Source: Triops longicaudatus
Lineage: Eukaryota; Arthropoda; Branchiopoda; Notostraca; Triopsidae
Assembly: GCA_022885665.1 (NCBI GenBank)
Contig: JAGQDJ010000231.1
Coordinates: 27,389 to 91,388 of the forward strand
DNA length: 64,000 nt
Direction of reading: 5' to 3'
Position 1 is the stretch's first letter; each line of letters begins with the position of its first letter. The translations under genes were made by a program, and so were the position numbers. The notes under the pieces were generated by a model, which ran no database searches, had not been told where the DNA came from, and worked only from the letters and a program-made list of their open reading frames with translations. Shown one piece after another: positions 21,913 to 35,110 of the stretch.

Positions 21913-22866
21913 AAATGTTCAGTTACTTTGAAGGAGCAAGGAAAAATTCGTTAAATAAACTTGTATTACCTAGTATCTTTAGTTTGATTAATCAAGCTTT
22001 AGGTTCTCGGCTCAACAACTCACTTCAATTTACAGTTGCACTCCTTATAAGAGCCAAATTTGACGTTAGGTCACATATGACTTAGGAAACAGAAGTAAGG
22101 TTATCCAAGAAAGGTTATCCAACACCAACGTTTACAAGAAAAATGGCTAATTCAAGAAATATAAAACAAGAATGAGCAAGGACGAAGGTCAGGACACAAA
22201 TTCCAACAAGATGGAGGAGGTCTAAACCGCTCTAACTGCTTCTGGAAAGTTAGAGTTGATGTCGCTTTGTAGTTGTCGAGTTATTTAATTCAAAAAATTT
22301 AATATCTGCCAAACTTTTCAAGAGCCACGCGCAATTAGCCATTTTTGTAAGAAAGTGAGTAAGTTAATAACACTTCCTTTAGCTACGTGCTTAGCTTAAG
22401 TACCAGGTTTTGTCAGAATTCTGTACATTTTGCTTAACATCACTGTATTTGTGAGAAAAGTCCAAATTTTCATAAAATAGTCATGTGATAAATTTCAACT
22501 AAGAAGCGTGGTGCTATACGCTAACCTCTTGCTACTGCAGTTGCGCCAGTGCGTCGCACACCAGGCATTTTCGAAAGCTTAAAAACCGCCACGAATTATG
22601 TTGTGCCATTAGCGTTTGGCGTATTATTTTTTTTTTAACGAAAAATACTTTATACATATGCGTTTCGTTTTGCATACTTTTAATTATATGTTTCCGTTTT
22701 TTATTCCGTTTTGGGAATTCATTAGTATCCTCTTCCCTAAGTAGTCGGAATTTGGACCATATTTTCAAAACGTCGATTTTGAAGAGATTTGGGAAAATTG
22801 GAATAAATAAAATTTACGACGACTTTCGAAGTTATTTTTACCTAGGTAATGTAGGTAACACTACTA
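21913..22866. other. Intergenic, nothing recognised
   Basis: AT-rich sequence; possible LTR or 5' region of the BEL relic, but no terminal repeat could be matched. Confidence 0.5.
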
Positions 22867-23503
22867 CAGAGGATTTTTGTCCTTACCTCACTTCTATGAC
22901 GGCTTTTTCGAAAAAAATATAATGGTAGCCGAAATTTGGGCCACTTCCTTTACAAAAAAGGTCAAATCCAAACACCGGGTTTCTGTCGTTCCTCTGGGGA
23001 CGTCATACCTCCTCTTCCCTATCCTTATGAATGAATGTGCGCGTTTGCGATTCAAGCAAACCACAATCAGGCGATATAAACCTATTTGGATCAGGGAAAT
23101 TAATGACAACTTATTAAAGTAAAAAATCACTTGTGTTATGGAGGGAATTTATACTAAGCCTTTGCACCAAGTAGTACTCGAAAGCTTGATTAAAATAATA
23201 AGCATAAACAATAGGCATTGGCAGTTGTAGCACAAATATCCTGGCTCGGTGTAACTGCTTAAAAACCGGAAATAGTTTTATTCACTCTCCAAACTCTATC
23301 CCGTTCCACAACGCTTTTAAGGCCATTATAAACACATCAGCAGACGCCTACAATGCTCAGGCCAGCCAATTACGTACTGTCACGTGATTCCCTTACCCCA
23401 AACCGCAGCCGAAGCTTGAAAGTTTGGCTACTAAGCCAAAGACCGAACCGAAGCCAGATTTTTTTGAGGTTTTGACTTTAAAACCGGTGTTCCGAAATCC
23501 TTA
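22867..23503 (+). mobile_element. hAT-type MITE family, copy 1
   Basis: Long similarity to 41,870-42,443 runs through cctcctcttcccta, caagtagtactcgaaagctt, gttccacaacgctt, gccagccaattacgta and cacgtgattcc. The right end, reverse-complemented, reads taaggatttcggaa, matching the family terminus. The left end is eroded and no target-site duplication was found. Confidence 0.75.
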
Positions 23504-25335
23504 GTTGCAGTTACATCAACGTTATAACCATTTGTACAAAAATGAATACCAAAAAGTAACACTGATAATATTATGCAAGTAGTAATAATATTTCTGAAAG
23601 TTCACTTCAATGTGTAGTGTAAATTGATAACTGAAGTAACACATTTTAAAAGAGAATATTTTAAAGTACAACCATATAAACGAAACGTGCGAATTCGCGC
23701 ATTTATTACAACCGACGAAAGTCAGTAGTTTTTCTCACAGAAACTTGTCGTAAACTCAATTTTTACAACAACTGAATTTCAAAATCGATCTGCATCACGC
23801 GCTTCCACAATTCATTCCTATTTGTGACACTTATCCATACTTTTCTCTTTCTTTTCTGTTCGAGAACCTGTGGAATCTGCCCGCAGATAGCGCTAAGTTA
23901 TGGATGCAATGGTGGGGTGCACCAATGTCATTCATTTCTTTCAACATTTCTTCCTCTTCTTCGCCTGGTTTTTCCTCCGTTGCCCCAGGAAGCATATTTC
24001 TTTGCGCCAAACGTCAAATTCCGTTCTTTTGGCTCTAAAGTATGCGTTGCCCCGAATATTTCTTCCGATGGTGTCATTCCTTTATCCATTTTTACCCCAT
24101 CGATTCGCCGTGTAGAAAAAGCGAAGTATGTTTCTTGGGTTTAAATTCCATTCTTTCAATACATTATCCCCACATTTTCTCCCAATTTTTTCGTGCGCAA
24201 GTCTGCAGTAAAACTGCGCAAAGTTCATTAATCAGGGTGACTTACAACTTGTTGACTTACTACGTTACTGCTTTGGCGTTCGAGTCGCAAATTTCCTGTT
24301 TTTTGGTTAAGTTAGTTAGTTTACTCTAAAGTCAGGAGAAGCGTGGTAGTTTAAGTTGTTTTAGATTAGTTACATTGGGATAAGTCATTATAAGTCGAAA
24401 GTATACTAGTTAGGTTAGGTTAACTAATGCTAGGTGAGGAACATCACATTAGGTTAAGTAAGTAGATGATGAACGGATACTGTCTACTTTTATTTTTTTC
24501 AATTATTTTTTCTTTGTTTATTAGCGTGATTTCAAATGAATAATATTCGTAGAGTAAAATATAATCTCTTCAAGTGAATTTTTCCTTCTGACTTGCAGAT
24601 ATGCGGATGTCGCAGCAAGGGGAGTAAGTTCTTGCTTCATTCTTCTTCTTTTTTATGTTTTCGCTTTTCAATTCTCATAGAGAACGTGTAATAAACGTTG
24701 GTAAGCATAAAAGAAGTAACGATCCGGAACTTCGGCGTATAGCCGAGAAGAAATGCCCTGGAAACTGAGGGACCCAAGGTTCTCATTTTCTTGCTGCATG
24801 TCTGTAGGGAACAAAACTAACGACTAAACTATAAAAAAGGGGCGGAGCTAAGTCTGGGGTGGAGTTGGTGGGGTGTTACTTAATCTTTTCTGATTCATTT
24901 CTCTGCTTTTTATGGCGATCTTTTTTCTTACTTTCGTTGCGACACTCGTGAAGACGGATCTGCTTCTCGTTTTTCACCTTCTTCCCTTCTTTATATTCGT
25001 TTTGTCTTTGCGGTGTCCCTTCCGTCTTCGATGGTTGGTTGAACGAGACCAAATCAACGGTAATGGGGATATTGACGACTCTTACGCCGCTTCTTACCCT
25101 ATTTCATCCTCATTCACCCCCATTCCAGTGCTGCTTTTGGCTTTAAAGACAGGATGTGAGGCTTTGCATAGTTTTGATGAGCGAGATGAAAGAATTTTTA
25201 TCTCCATTAAAACGAAATTTTACGAAATAAAAGACAAAAGGGCGTATTAATGTAAATCGAAATCTTTGAATAATTGTTCGAAATAAAAGAAACACTAAAA
25301 TTTGCTCAAATTCTTTTTTTAAAACAAAAAGATTT
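23504..25335. other. Intergenic
   Basis: No gene was recognised. A patch of + oriented ttaggttaggtt motifs lies at about 24,310-24,470. A ggggcggagcta motif at about 24,840 recurs at 36,318. Confidence 0.55.
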
Positions 25336-25339
25336 TAAA

Positions 25340-25945
25340 CACCTGGCTGGGAATATGCACGAAATGCTGAGATACTATGTTTCGAGGCGTTTTGACAGGG
25401 CCTTAACCTGTGTAGCACCAATAAGTGCTTTAAAAAAATGAAAGGTAAGTTTTCTGGACTGATTTTAAACTCTAGGCTTGGATATGTTAAAACGGCAGAG
25501 AAATACTGTCTTACGACATTCAGACAAGACCTAACCCGAGAGCACCTATAAGAATGTTAACATTTTCAACAAAATTAAACGAGCTGGAAGATCCACAGAA
25601 AACGCAGAAAACTGTTCTGAGTCTTCTTGAAAAATCATAATGACGTACAGCAAGCATAAAAAATCAAATATTTCAAGAACAACGAAGCTTATTTGAAAAA
25701 AAAATCTGTGTGATAGTCTAAAAAGTACTTGTCCGTTTTGATAAGCCCTAACCTAACACAACACCTCATGCATTTTCATAAGGACACAATCTGGTGACTG
25801 TTTTGGACAACATTACACATTAGGCTGGAAATAAGCGCAAGATGCACAGTAACACTGCTCCGTTTATACGTCAAAACACACTAACCCGGGTACAACACTC
25901 GTTATTGAAATGAACATATTCAAGAAAGCCATTCACTTATGTGAA
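25340..25945 (+). repeat. Degenerate tandem repeat, about four units
   Basis: Four diverged units start near 25,345, 25,475, 25,680 and 25,820. Each carries a taggctgg/ctggga-like start, a cgttttgacagg-like core followed by cctaacc, and a following caccaataagtg/cacctataag-like segment. Spacing is irregular (130-205 bp). Confidence 0.45.
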
Positions 25946-28279
25946 GTAATCATAAGGTAGGGCAATTGTACATTGTTCGTAGATGTGCAGTGGTAGGTTG
26001 GTGTTGTCAAAATGGCCCTTGGGTATTTAAAAAAATACTCGATGTCTCTGCTGGGAACAATGATCGTAAGTTCGGGTTGTTGAGTCCACAAGTTCCAATG
26101 ACTGGGCACGACAAATAAAAAAGAAGCAAAAGTCTACAAATTAGTTCCAAGATAACAATTTCTTTGCAAAATAGTGCAAGATTCATAAATTATTGTTCTT
26201 TTAAATAAATTGAATACTGCTAGCTGTTAACACTGTAAGTAAAGTAGAAGACCGAAAGAGGGGAAAATTTTCTAAAAGGATTATTCGAGGCAAATTGTCT
26301 TTTTTATGGAAATCCGATAGCTCAACAAGAGGCAATTGGGGACTAAAACCACCCAGCGCGCTTCCTTCTCTCTTCTTTTGAATATTGAACGAGACGTAAA
26401 ACGGATAATTCATTCAACTAGACTTAAAATGTGGAGCTTAGTACATTTTGTGTTTTCATTTTCTCGTGTGAGTGCTAAGAAAATGAGTTTCTCTTCCTAA
26501 ATGATGCTACTGAACGTTTGTAAACTCGTGCACCATTCTCGATCCAAAACTGTGCACTTTTGCCCTCCCAGCGCCATGAAAACTTGTATGGGGTACTCGA
26601 AAGCATGCTCAAAAGTCAGTTTGCCATTACGGGGCTGCAAGTATGTCTGTCCCCGGGAGATAACTCTAAAGAGGCGTGGTCTTGTCCGCATTACCAGTGT
26701 CCTCTATTTCTTAACGTTGTTGCGCAGCAGAGCTCGCATTCTATCAACCTGACAAAGAACAACGTAACAAAAAGTTGAGCAGTCAAACTAATGTAGAGGA
26801 GACACAGTTCAAAAGTAATGTGTCGCGAAAGTAACAAAAATCATAACTTGCGTGGCAGTAAAAAATCACAGTCATATTACGGCAACGACCAAAGCTCACG
26901 CCGATGAAAGAAATAAAAAAATCATAGTCATATCACATACCGTTGAGCAATCTTAAAAAAGTAGCATGTGTAATGATTGAGAATTAATCGAGATACTCAA
27001 TAAAGTCTAATTTCGCTACCTTTCTTTTAAGAAAACAGGTGGTGGGTTTTCGCTCGTTCGTTCACTAAAGATAACTAAAAGAATTTTACGGAACGCTACT
27101 AAACAGTATGTGGAAAGGTCAGACTGCAGCACAATACTTATTTCACAGGAGACCTAGAAATCCCAAGACACCTGTCGAAACGGTAGTAACTGCCGATTTC
27201 TTGACCATGGGAAAAGAGTCGTGGAAAAGGGCAACGCTGCATGACGTAGCTTGTTGGAGTTCACAACTATAGAGTGCGACGAAATCCATCAAAGACAGAA
27301 AAACACTTACCGTAGCTTAAGTACAATAAGCAGCTATAATGATTATGAAGAAACGCAACTGTAGTTTGTAAAACCAACACATACTGTTTATCTATAGATT
27401 GTTGTCATGGTAACCATGTTGCGCTAGAAAATGGCGCCTCCAGTGTACGTAGCCTTTTTGTGTTTATTTTGAAAAATCTTAAAGTATGCCTATTTATTGA
27501 CGAAGATGAAGCTCGGACATTCCAGTATTGCTCAAGAATGTATCTGCAAGCTTTCGATACGTAGTGTAACACTATAAATTTGGTTGGAAAAGTTTCAATG
27601 GCAAAACAAACGTTAAACACGATGTTTGTTTTGCGCAGTGGGTTATACGGCACTGACAAACCAGGGCCTCCCTGTTTGAAGGCTAGTTTAGCCGTATTAA
27701 GTTTCTAAGAAGCATACAATGGCTTAACAGAGAGCAAAGATACACCTGCATCTAGTCATTAAACATTCAGATTGAAGTTCAGTACATGCAACGTGTAAAA
27801 ACTGACAAAGCTCGAATTGATACCCGGTATTGACCTGAGTCCCCTCTAATCAACACAATGAAGTGTCTCTGTAATGAATCCATTTATAGTAGACTACTGG
27901 CTATTCCAGAAGAGTTTAAGCGTTCCGAGTTGTGTACAGGAAAAGTAAACAACACTGGACATAACGAACAGGATTTCTTTTCATGGATGGGGAGCCATAA
28001 TTATTGTTTACTACAGATCTCTAGTGTCTCGATGATCAATCCATCTATAACGAACTGACACTTCTGCTGCTATTCGACAGGAGTCCGAAAGTCTCGAATT
28101 TGATATTTGTGCAGATAAAGGCCTTTTTATGAGGAACTACAGATATAACAAACAAGGTTTCTTTCCACGTCAAATTTGCTATAGCTAGGGTTTAATGTAA
28201 ATCTCTCTTCTTCTAATGACGCATTCTTCCATTGTATTGAGTTACGTGTCGGCTATTTAGAGAATGTAGAAATTCCTAA
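25946..28279. other. Intergenic, nothing recognised
   Basis: Short fragments such as ataacgaac suggest decayed pogo-type termini (27,960; 28,047), but nothing can be delimited. Confidence 0.5.
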
Positions 28280-28640
28280 GTATCTACAGTTGCAGAAAAG
28301 GTCCGATAGAACGAACTTCAGGTGTACCTAACAGTATTTCTACCCACCAAAGGTTCGTTAAAGTGAGAAGACAAGGTATTACAAACTTTCTTAACGAAAT
28401 TTGGAAACTACGCAAGGTAAATGAAAGGAACTCAAAAGAAGGAAAAACCTTATTCTGCGTTGGAAACAGTGGACAGGGCTTCGACAATGCCCAGGGCGAC
28501 GTTATTTCAAGTTGTTTTATCTCAGGAACGAGATGTCATAGAAAGGTGCAACAAACTCGTCAATGTTTGGCTGCTAATTTTGGGAACACAAACAGCGTGC
28601 CATAATAACACCCCATGTTTGTTTTAATTCCTGCTTTTAG
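28280..28640 (+). repeat. Dispersed repeat, weak copy A
   Basis: The segment around 28,490-28,570 (gacgttatttcaagttg, gatgtcatagaaaggtgcaacaaactcgt) is similar to 31,990-32,090 and 31,395-31,450. Confidence 0.4.
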
Positions 28641-31019
28641 AGTTTTTATCTGTGTTTTAGCCATAAAATACACTTGAAATATTATACTTTGATCTCATGA
28701 GATTTACATGGGAATATTTGTATTTCAGTGAAGATGAAATGGATCTGCAGGCTGGATTTCAATGCAAGTACAGTAGTTTCACAAAGAATTTGAAACTGCG
28801 CTTGAAATGTTTGAGGTTATTTTACAGAATACTGAAGTTAATAAGCGTAATTTTCTTTCATGATCTGAAATCAGAATTTATTGACCTTACCAAACAAGCA
28901 GTTGTTTTGAAGCTCGCAGACAATCGCGCATAATCGATTAATCTCATTTTTTTCGTAAAACGTCATAGTCTTACGCCTACTGATATCTTCTATAGTAAAT
29001 ACATTATGAACTTAATGTATTTACTATAGAAATATCGTGCAAAAGTAGTAGTTTAAAGTAAATTAAGCTTAAAACTGTGTGAAAAGATTTAATCCTTCTA
29101 ACGAAAAATTAAATTCAAGTCACCTAAAACTGCTTGAGACATTTCTAAATAAAATGTTGCAATATTAGCAATTGATAGTTTTCGTTCAATGCACGTGCCC
29201 AAATATAAAATTAAAATTTACGTGCGCAACAGCGCACATTCTAAAGAAAATAAAATTGTTAGGTTTTTTTTAAATAATATTTTATAGCGAAGCTTAAACG
29301 CCAGGTACACTTCACGCTTAACTGTTTGGCAATACGAAGTTCTTTTTCATATATTCTTTAAAATCAATAAGGAAATGCTATTGAGAGTATGGGGGATTTG
29401 GAGCAATCAACTTTTCAGCAATTCGTGTGTTGATCATTTAATTCGCAATTAGAGCTCGGGAACGAAAGAATTGGTGCCCCCAAAAAAATACGCAAAGGGG
29501 GAGAATGTAAGATAAGGGATTTAACTGTCGGTGCACAAGAGACCAGGGAGACTTGTTAGGAGGGAGACGTAGAAATGGAACAATAGCGAATGAGGAACGA
29601 GACAATGAGCACTCATTACCTCGTCTAACCCTTTCTTTTTTTTTTTTACAAAGAATGCAGTTTGTAAACGGGTGTGTCTCTCACTTTGTAAAGACGAAAA
29701 TTCCAGGGCCTAGCGAAAGCAGTTGTCATCATATTCTGTTTCACCACTTCATCTCGAGTCCTTTTTTCTCCCGGTGAGTTAGACGCCAAGTGGAATTCTC
29801 CAGGGCGATAAATCCACCCCTGAAAAGAGAAAAAGCTTATGCAGAAAAAAGTGAGTATTTTTCATCGTCTCGTTATTAGAGACTACAGAGCTGCGGATTT
29901 AATGGGACAATTTAGCTGTTTATTGAATCGTGCACTTTTTGTCCGCCACTCACGAATGAAACGGGTCATTAGCATCTCGAGGAAATAATTACGGTACTCG
30001 AAAATTAGAATTTCTCGAAGAGAGAGTAGCATAGAGCTGCGGAGTTTGGATCGTGAGCCTCAAGTTTGACTCGTTTTTGGATTTCGTGCAAAAGTTCGTC
30101 AAGTGAGGAGGGTGGCAGGGGGTGAACTGGAGTTGAAAGGTGAATGAAGGCTGGGAATGAAGGGGGAAGCAAGTGCTGGATTAAAAGGCCTATGAAAATC
30201 GATTACATCCTGTACTTGAAATAGTGAGGCGTTTGATGGGGACTCGGGAACGAGAAAGTGTAAGAGAAAAGGAGAAAATATGCAGGAAGTGCGAGCGAGT
30301 CGTGGAATTCAATAGCGCATGTGTGCCTCTGTCTAAGACTATTGGTCTTGTGCAGAGTTGCAAAGGGGATGCTGGGACTCGGAAAAGAAGAGAAGTATCT
30401 CAAGCAAGGAGCGTAGTTTTGGACCATTAGTAGCGGCTTGAGGACACATCAGGAAAGCCAAGCCCTCCCGGTACTTGCCGATACGTGTTGGTTTGAAGAG
30501 TGGCGACGAAATTGAGACCGGTAACCGAGAAAGAATTAGGATTTCGTGTGAGAAATTTCGTGATGTGAACAAAAGTGTTGCTACTGAAATAAACAATGTA
30601 TTCCGGAAAGAATGTAAAAATTCTCCTTAACAGGAAAAATTGAGTTTGTTATGAGGATCAAGAAAGCCGATGGAACTTCGCCATGTTTCTTTTGATTACA
30701 TTGTACTGGGGTAAGCTTATGCCATTATTGTGATACATGTCCGCACTGCGTCGCATTGTGGTCGCGTTTCTAGGGGTAAAAACCCTCCCGGGGAGTTAAG
30801 GTGGTAGGGAGTGTAAAGACAAGCCAGTAATGGAAGTGCTTTATCGCGTTCGTGGTGTTCGATGAATGTCTCAACCGAGGAAATCACATGTCGGACTTCA
30901 CAGTTGGCTTTTCTATACTTCACAACATAGTCTCTTCTATTGTTACTCGAAAATTCTTTTGTCCTAGACCGTTAATCATGTACCAATGGAATCTCTAAGG
31001 TTTGTGTAATCCACTCGCT
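28641..31019. other. Intergenic, nothing recognised
   Basis: No ORF with family resemblance, RNA gene or delimited repeat was seen. Confidence 0.5.
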
Positions 31020-31640
31020 TGACAGGAATAAAATATGGAACATAGACCTACTCAGATATCTCAAAAGTCAACCCGAATCCTAAAAGCCTCTCTTGACTTT
31101 TAGATCAAAGAAAGACTTTGTAAGTTTAAAGGAAGTAATTAATGGTTTGGTTTTTAAGACGTACTATGCCGATGTTTCGGCAGGGTTATAACAAAATACC
31201 TGTACGAGTATCGCCTATAATTACTTTAATATGCTTAACTCGAATGCGTTAGCATTCACTAGCACCGTTCAGTTCCTCTTGAAATTCTGGTCATTTTGAT
31301 CCACAACCATCCTTGTCGCGTTCAAAAAAAAGAGGAGCCAAGAAAAAGCTTTAGCCTGGGTAATATGAGAAGCTTAGAAGATGCCCTGTGGGTACATTAT
31401 TTCAGCTCACGGGCTGGATGTCGTTGAAAGGCGCAAAAAATTGTTTTGTTCGTCGACTTTCGTCTGCCACTTTTAAGAAAAAAGCACTTGTTTTCTAGAG
31501 CGCGATTATTTTAACAAAGTTTGTATTTCTGTAGAAACCAAATCTGTTTGAAGAAAGAGCGTTTGTTGAAGCAAAGGTCGGGTTGCACAGCTCTTTTAAG
31601 GTAGTCGTCTGGTGAGAAGCATTATGGCTCCGAAAGTAAA
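31020..31640 (+). repeat. Diverged duplicated block, unit 1
   Basis: Aligns with 31,680-32,285: atagacctactcag with atagacctgctcaa; gatgtcgttgaaaggcgcaa with ggtgtcgtagaaggttgcag; gtagaaaccaaatctgtttg with ctagaaaccacattgtttg; and gtcgtctggtgag with gtcgtctagtaag. The offset is about 640-680 bp. Confidence 0.6.
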
Positions 31641-31679
31641 TTGTCCTATTAATTCCATATCGTGCAATCCAGAAACTTC

Positions 31680-32285
31680 ATATTCTCTTCGTTTGTTTGG
31701 GATGACATTAGGGAAATAGACCTGCTCAAGTATTGCAAAAGTGAAGCTGGGTACCGAAGACCTCTAGTCACTTGTTCAAAGAGAGATTTTGGATTACGCC
31801 ATGAAATAATAAACTCCAGCACAAGTGGCGTCTCCAAGAGCTTTAAGATCCCCGACCTGAGTTTCTTAATATACAGTAGAACTGTTAAATCCCGTTACAA
31901 ATTGTCGTCCGTACGATATAACTCGTCCTTGTCCTGCTCAAAATAACGTTCGAATTTAGGAAAGAACTTTTTCACTGCGCCGGGTGGTAGGAGGAGCTTA
32001 GAAGATGCCACAGGCTACGTTACTTCAACTTGCTATATCCGGGGAACTGGGTGTCGTAGAAGGTTGCAGCAAACTGTGTTTCGTTCGTCAACTCTTGCCT
32101 GGGAATTTCATCAACAAAAATACTGGAGGTTGTCAAGGCACCTTTTTGTTAACAAATCTTGTACTTTTTCTAGAAACCACATTGTTTGGAGAAAAAGTGT
32201 TTATTCCAGCAAAGGTTTGTGGAGCCCTTTTATGTTGGTCGTCTAGTAAGGAGCAATATTATTGCTTCGCTTGTTTGCGTGTGAG
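31680..32285 (+). repeat. Diverged duplicated block, unit 2
   Basis: Second copy of the block at 31,020. It includes a pogo-like terminus at 31,874 (tacagtagaactgttaaatcccgtt), so the duplicated sequence may itself be an old pogo-type element. Confidence 0.55.
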
Positions 32286-34049
32286 TTATTGTTTGATAGC
32301 CGCGTTCGGTATCTGAGCTGCCAAGGCAACAGGCATGGTCTGGAGCCAGGCGAGCTTTGTTCGCCCGCATTCGCTTTACCTCCCGCACCCACGTAACCTT
32401 GCTGATGAGCTAGATACACTATAGAAGGGTTGTCACGTTCCTCTCATCAAACACAGCAATGATCCTTGTTCAAAGGTTTTGATCTAGTTGGCCTCAGGAG
32501 AACAAGGATCATCAGCATGAAGAGCCAGAGGAAACCAAAGGGAACTGGAGAACAACAAGATTGAAGGGTTGGGCTAGGAAAAGGGTTGAAATTACACTGC
32601 ACTCCTTTTTTTTCCTGTCGCTAAAAAAAAGATCGATCAGTCTAATGAACGATCCTTCGCTACAAGGCTTAGACGATTTTTTTCTGGCTCTCTTCAAGTC
32701 TCCATTTGAGATAAGACATGTCTTTCTTACTATTCAAAGTATCTTTTTTGTTAAGACATACTTTTCTCGATTCGTCCCTTTTGAAGCTTGGCCATCGCTT
32801 TGTGTTTCCCAAATCGATAAAACTATTGAAATTATCCACCAATCGGTTGAATAATTCCCAAGGTTCCCAGTATAGTACATTCATGCTCCATTACTGTTAA
32901 GCTTTCTATTCACTTTTCGGAGGTGAAATAAATGCTCCCCGGGGTGTTTACTCTCAGTTATTTGGAAGAAATTCGCATACCTGGGTTTCTTGTTACACAC
33001 GCGGAATTTACTGTCATACAACTGAGGAAGAGAACTGAGCTTTACAGCGCATTTTCTCCGTTTTCCCCCATTAGACTACAGAAGCCTATCATTTACTTAT
33101 TGTCCACGTACAAAAAGATAAAAATCCCCCAGGGAAAAGAGTGTGGCCTAGGTAATAAAAAAAATCTCTTCTTTTTCTCTGAACGAGAAAATAATCGAGA
33201 AAAAGGTACAGTGAAGCGTCAGCAGGAGAAGCACGAACAAAGCTAAAATGAGACGGTATTACACGGTTTTGCCATCTGAGTTTCGGGCTTTAGCGACGCA
33301 GCCAACAGTGGGTGACACCGCAGACATCACTTGGCTTATATTATTTTTAAAAAAAATATCCAAGTCTTTTTTTGCATACGCCTGAGTATCAGGACTTTCT
33401 TGGTAGTCCTCGAAAGAGAGAAAAACATTACATAACGGCTTAGCTCTTTAAAAGTGTTTTTCACATTCGTTTAACTCAGCCAAGACATTTTTTTGTCGTA
33501 TTTTTATCTTGTTCCTCGGTAGAATTTTATGTATTGTACATTTTGAGCGAAGGCTAGACCGGGAGGCAAGAAATGTGTTGCTGGTACACGGCTCCAGTAG
33601 TGTGCATAGTACAGGCATTGAAGAAGAAGGCGAGGGTGCCTCAGGGAACGTCGGCCAAGCGAAAGTTGCCAGTCTGCCGCACGGTTAAGCCATATCATAT
33701 GCTTGCCTGGCTTGCTCCAATGCTTAAGTAGCTTGCTCCATGTTATAACGCTCCAAGGTGTGAAACCCCACATATGAGCTGCGGAGAAAAATCGAATCCA
33801 GCTGTCAAATAACTAGTTGAGGGCCAAAGTGGCAGGTTTCGGGAGCTATTTTCTTTAAGGAAATGTACAATTGGGACGAAAACTGTTCTCGGGTAAGAAA
33901 TGGATCGGAAAAAGCGTTATGACAACATTCCAAGACATTTAGAAGAAAGTTGTGGTAAACGAGAGGAAAATTAATGTGAAGGAGTGAGGAGCTCGGCCTT
34001 CTGAGCCAAGCCGACTTTTTTATATGTCGTGATTCGTTAAGCAAAAGTA
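32286..34049. other. Intergenic, nothing recognised
   Basis: Several ORFs of about 100 codons exist on both strands, but none shows domain motifs or gene-like structure. Confidence 0.5.
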
Positions 34050-35110
34050 ATGTAGGCTGAGAAATGTAAAGTTAGGCTAGATTAAACTAGAAAAAGATAT
34101 GAAGTAAAGTTTAAGTTAGCTTAGGGTAAGGGGTTAGTTATTTTTTAGTTAGCTTAGAGGTTAGAGTACTTGTCTATTATACTTGTCAATTTTTGGTTAG
34201 GTTTGGTTGAGTTCGGTAAGTTTGAGTTAGTTTGGGTTTTGAGTGTGGGTTAGGTTAAGTTAAATTAGGTGCGATTAATGCTGTAATTGTCATGGTAATC
34301 TGTGATGTAATTTAACCCTGCTTTTTGCAAAAATGGGCTCTTTTTTCGCAAAATTGTTACTAATCCTATTTCATTTACTTCTACTGAAGCTAGTTTGTGC
34401 AAAAGTTTCACCAAAATAGCTATCAATTAAAAAAAGCGACTAAAACAGCGCACTGATTTTACGGGCGTATGATAATTAAGTACCGAGGAAAGTTTGGTTA
34501 AGATGAGGTAGGTCAGTTTAAAGCTAGGTAAGGTTAGACTAAGTATAGTTCGTTAAGAAAGTTAAACCTTGGGAAAAGTGAGGCTTTAAGTTGAGTTAGG
34601 TTTAAGTTTGGTTAGAGCTTAGGGAAAATAAAGTTGGGTAGAGTTGGTTAAGTAAAGTTACGTTATAGTAAAAAAGGTATAGTTACAGTTAATAAGGTAT
34701 TAGTTATAGTTATAGTTGGTAATCTGTAGTTACGCTAGGTTACATATTTCGTAATCTTACTTTATGAAAACGTAAAACTAAACAAAGGTAGGTTAGATTT
34801 GCTTAAGTTAGGAAAAGCTCGCGGAAGGGAAGCCATAATAGGTTTTAGATAAGATAAGGTTAGGCTAGAAAAGCTAAATTAAGATAACGTTAGGTCACGT
34901 TAGTTCATAGAGTCAACAAACTTTTCTTACAAAAATTAATGTTAACGTAGAAACTAGCTAGGTTAGTTGCCAACGGGCTAAATCAAGATTAAGCTATTGT
35001 AGTGAGTTGTCCAGATGATAGAAAGGGAGCGTGTAGTGAATTAGAGTTGTAGTGAATCGAATCGTCCCCAGTTTAATTACGTCATAAGTTAGGTTAGGTA
35101 CAGTTTTCAT
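34050..35110 (+). repeat. AGGTTA/TTAGG-like degenerate repeats
   Basis: About 1 kb of irregular gttaggtt, aaggtta and gttaagtta motifs, all with the G-rich strand on top. It is the densest cluster in the window and is non-coding. Confidence 0.65.

Noticed and set aside
22877..23122. 81-codon ORFs on both strands
   Set aside because: They lie inside the hAT-type MITE and are not conserved as frames in the other copies.
24912..25250. 112-codon + strand ORF with a hydrophobic start resembling a signal or membrane segment
   Set aside because: T-rich sequence gives hydrophobic residues by chance; no splice context or family motif.
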